The notes below the pieces were generated by a model. That model worked only from the letters and a program-made list of their open reading frames with translations, searched no databases and was not told the origin of the DNA. Of a DNA stretch of 6,734 bases, positions 5,307 through 6,734 are shown in pieces. The DNA comes from Planctomycetota bacterium (GTDB taxonomy: Bacteria > Planctomycetota > Phycisphaerae > UBA1845 > UTPLA1): positions 1 through 6,734 of the forward strand of contig JAPULF010000258.1 of assembly GCA_027295245.1 (NCBI GenBank), given 5' to 3'. Both the position numbers and the translations under genes were made by a program. The stretch's first letter is position 1. Every line of letters starts with the position of its first letter.

Positions 5307-6734
5307 ATGCCAAACACGTCGGATTCCCTACCAGCAGACCGGACCCAACCCGCCCCAGGCCGGGCGTTCGGCCACAGTTTCTGGATGCTGAATTCGATCG
5401 AGATGTTCGAGCGGCTGGCCTACTACGGCATTCGCACGGTCGTGCCCATCTACGTCATGCAGGCAACCGAACCGGGCGGCCTGCACCTGACGGCCGTCGA
5501 TAAGGGCGTGATCTACATGTGGTGGGCCATCGTCCAGTCGTGGCTTCCCATGTTCACGGGCGGAATCGCGGATCGTTACGGATACAAGCGCGTCTTGGCC
5601 GGCGCGATCATCACCAACGCGATCGGGTACGTCATGATGGCGTACCTGCACGGATACTACGGATTCTTCTCGGGCATCCTCGTGCTGGCGACCGGTACGG
5701 CGTTTTTCAAACCGGCGCTCCAGGGGTCGATTGCCCAAAAACTCACGAAGCAAAACGCGTCGATGGGATGGGGCGTTTTCTACTGGGTGGTCAACGTCGG
5801 CGCGGTCATGGCTCCCATTTTTGCAACGATCATCCTCGGCAGGCCGCACAGCGCCGAAGGCTGGGAGAATCTCTTCCTGGCCTCCGCCATCTACACGGCC
5901 ATGAACCTGCTCTTGCTTTTGACCTTCAAGGATGTGCCCTCCGGTGCGGACAAGTCCTTGGGCGTCGTCAAGGTGTTCTGGGTGACCGTCGAGAACATTT
6001 GGCCCTATTGGTTCAGAGGAGGCAGATTCGTTTGGGAACGCGGCGTTCCGGGCTTGGTCTTGTTTGCAGGCGGACTCGGGGTGTTAATTCTCAAACCGTT
6101 CGAATCCGGGTTGAACATCGCGCTTTGCGGAGGCGTCCCGTTCGCGGTCGGGCTTGGGCTCCTGACGTGGTTTCGCGACGGGCGATTCACATGGCAGCTT
6201 CGATTGCCTGCGTTCATTCTCATTATGTCATGCTTCTGGATGATGATGTTCCAGTTGTGGGATCTCCACCCGAATTTCATCGAGGACTGGATCGACAGCT
6301 CCATGGTCGCGGCCCAGGTGCCCATAGATTCCTGGCGAGAATACGGAGACCGCGGACTGTTACGCGTACCCCAACAGATTCTGCTCAATTTGAACGCCTT
6401 CCTGATCGTCTTGCTGGTCGTTCCTATTTCTTATTTCGTGCGGAAAATGCGCACACTCACGGCCATGCTCATCGGCATGACGGTCGCAACGATCGGGATC
6501 CTCGTCGCCGGATTGACCGGCAACGGCTGGGTCTTGCTTCTGGGAGTGGTCTTCTTCTCGCTGGGGGAGATGCTGACCGGCCCCAAAAAGAATCAATATC
6601 TGGGCCTCATCGCCCCGCCCGGCAAGAAGGGGCTGTACCTCGGATACGTCAACATTCCGATCGGGATCGGCGTCGGATTCGGTTCCCTGATCGCCGGACA
6701 CGTCTACGACAGGTACGGCGAAAAGGCCACGCTT
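5307..6734 (+). CDS. Proton-coupled oligopeptide transporter (POT/PTR2 family, MFS), 3'-partial
   Basis: An inner-membrane symporter expected to import di- and tripeptides with protons. The frame stays open for 476 codons to the window end, so the C-terminus is missing. The family hallmark ExxER is seen in helix 1 as Glu32, Glu35 and Arg36, followed by the YYG triplet (39-41). The MFS loop 2-3 motif appears as GGIADRYGYKR (85-95), and FFKP in helix 4 carries the conserved Lys135. Helix 7 has the FW...Q pattern (310, 311, 316), helix 8 follows LNLNAF, and helix 10 carries GEMLTGP with Glu421. Between helices 6 and 7 there are two extra hydrophobic stretches (about 246-262 and 268-288), as in bacterial POT proteins with 14 helices. 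About one more helix is expected beyond the edge, given usual lengths of 450-560. The gene is divergent from the prepilin gene. Substrate is inferred from the family; some relatives carry other small molecules. Confidence 0.92.
   Translation, partial: MPNTSDSLPADRTQPAPGRAFGHSFWMLNSIEMFERLAYYGIRTVVPIYVMQATEPGGLHLTAVDKGVIYMWWAIVQSWLPMFTGGIADRYGYKRVLAGAIITNAIGYVMMAYLHGYYGFFSGILVLATGTAFFKPALQGSIAQKLTKQNASMGWGVFYWVVNVGAVMAPIFATIILGRPHSAEGWENLFLASAIYTAMNLLLLLTFKDVPSGADKSLGVVKVFWVTVENIWPYWFRGGRFVWERGVPGLVLFAGGLGVLILKPFESGLNIALCGGVPFAVGLGLLTWFRDGRFTWQLRLPAFILIMSCFWMMMFQLWDLHPNFIEDWIDSSMVAAQVPIDSWREYGDRGLLRVPQQILLNLNAFLIVLLVVPISYFVRKMRTLTAMLIGMTVATIGILVAGLTGNGWVLLLGVVFFSLGEMLTGPKKNQYLGLIAPPGKKGLYLGYVNIPIGIGVGFGSLIAGHVYDRYGEKATL

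Noticed and set aside
5328..6701. Minus-strand open frames of 173, 127 and 113 codons
   Set aside because: They lie opposite the transporter gene, whose plus-strand frame has clear family motifs and stays open to the window end.

Overview
This GC-rich window carries five protein genes and looks like ordinary chromosome from a planctomycete or a close relative. The best lineage clue is the minus-strand prepilin-like protein, which joins an N-terminal methylation signal to a C-terminal H-X9-DG motif, a combination typical of that phylum. A lipoprotein with a short Ig-like, Asp/Asn-rich region and a Gly-rich linker fits the same assignment. The lineage call is inference from protein style; there is no rRNA or other marker gene in the window.

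Layout: (1) 1-694, plus strand: a family 4 uracil-DNA glycosylase whose reading frame is open to the left edge, so its N-terminus is probably outside the window. (2) 695-944: a gap with two small hairpins, a good promoter (TTGACA, 17 bp, TACGCT) and a leader hairpin. (3) 945-2417, plus strand: a complete NAD-dependent aldehyde dehydrogenase of the ALDH1/2 class. (4) 2418-2587: a convergent intergenic region with two strong, oppositely oriented intrinsic terminators and a decayed second copy of the first hairpin between them. (5) 2588-3826, minus strand: a predicted lipoprotein of unknown function. (6) 3827-4053: a gap with a candidate promoter for the lipoprotein gene. (7) 4054-5037, minus strand: the prepilin-like H-X9-DG protein. 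(8) 5038-5306: a divergent intergenic region with a TATAAT box for the prepilin gene and an inverted repeat upstream of the transporter. (9) 5307 to the right edge, plus strand: a proton-coupled oligopeptide transporter (POT/PTR2) cut off by the window end.

The genes do not form a single pathway: DNA repair, aldehyde oxidation, two exported or surface-associated proteins, and peptide uptake. Each seems to have its own control signals. The only pair that might work together is the prepilin-like protein and the lipoprotein, which share a strand and are both expected at the cell envelope, but the separate candidate promoter argues against a tight operon. I saw no mobile element, CRISPR array, tRNA, rRNA or defence-type gene cluster, and nothing I would call a new biological system. 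The most unusual local structure is the terminator region at 2444-2553.
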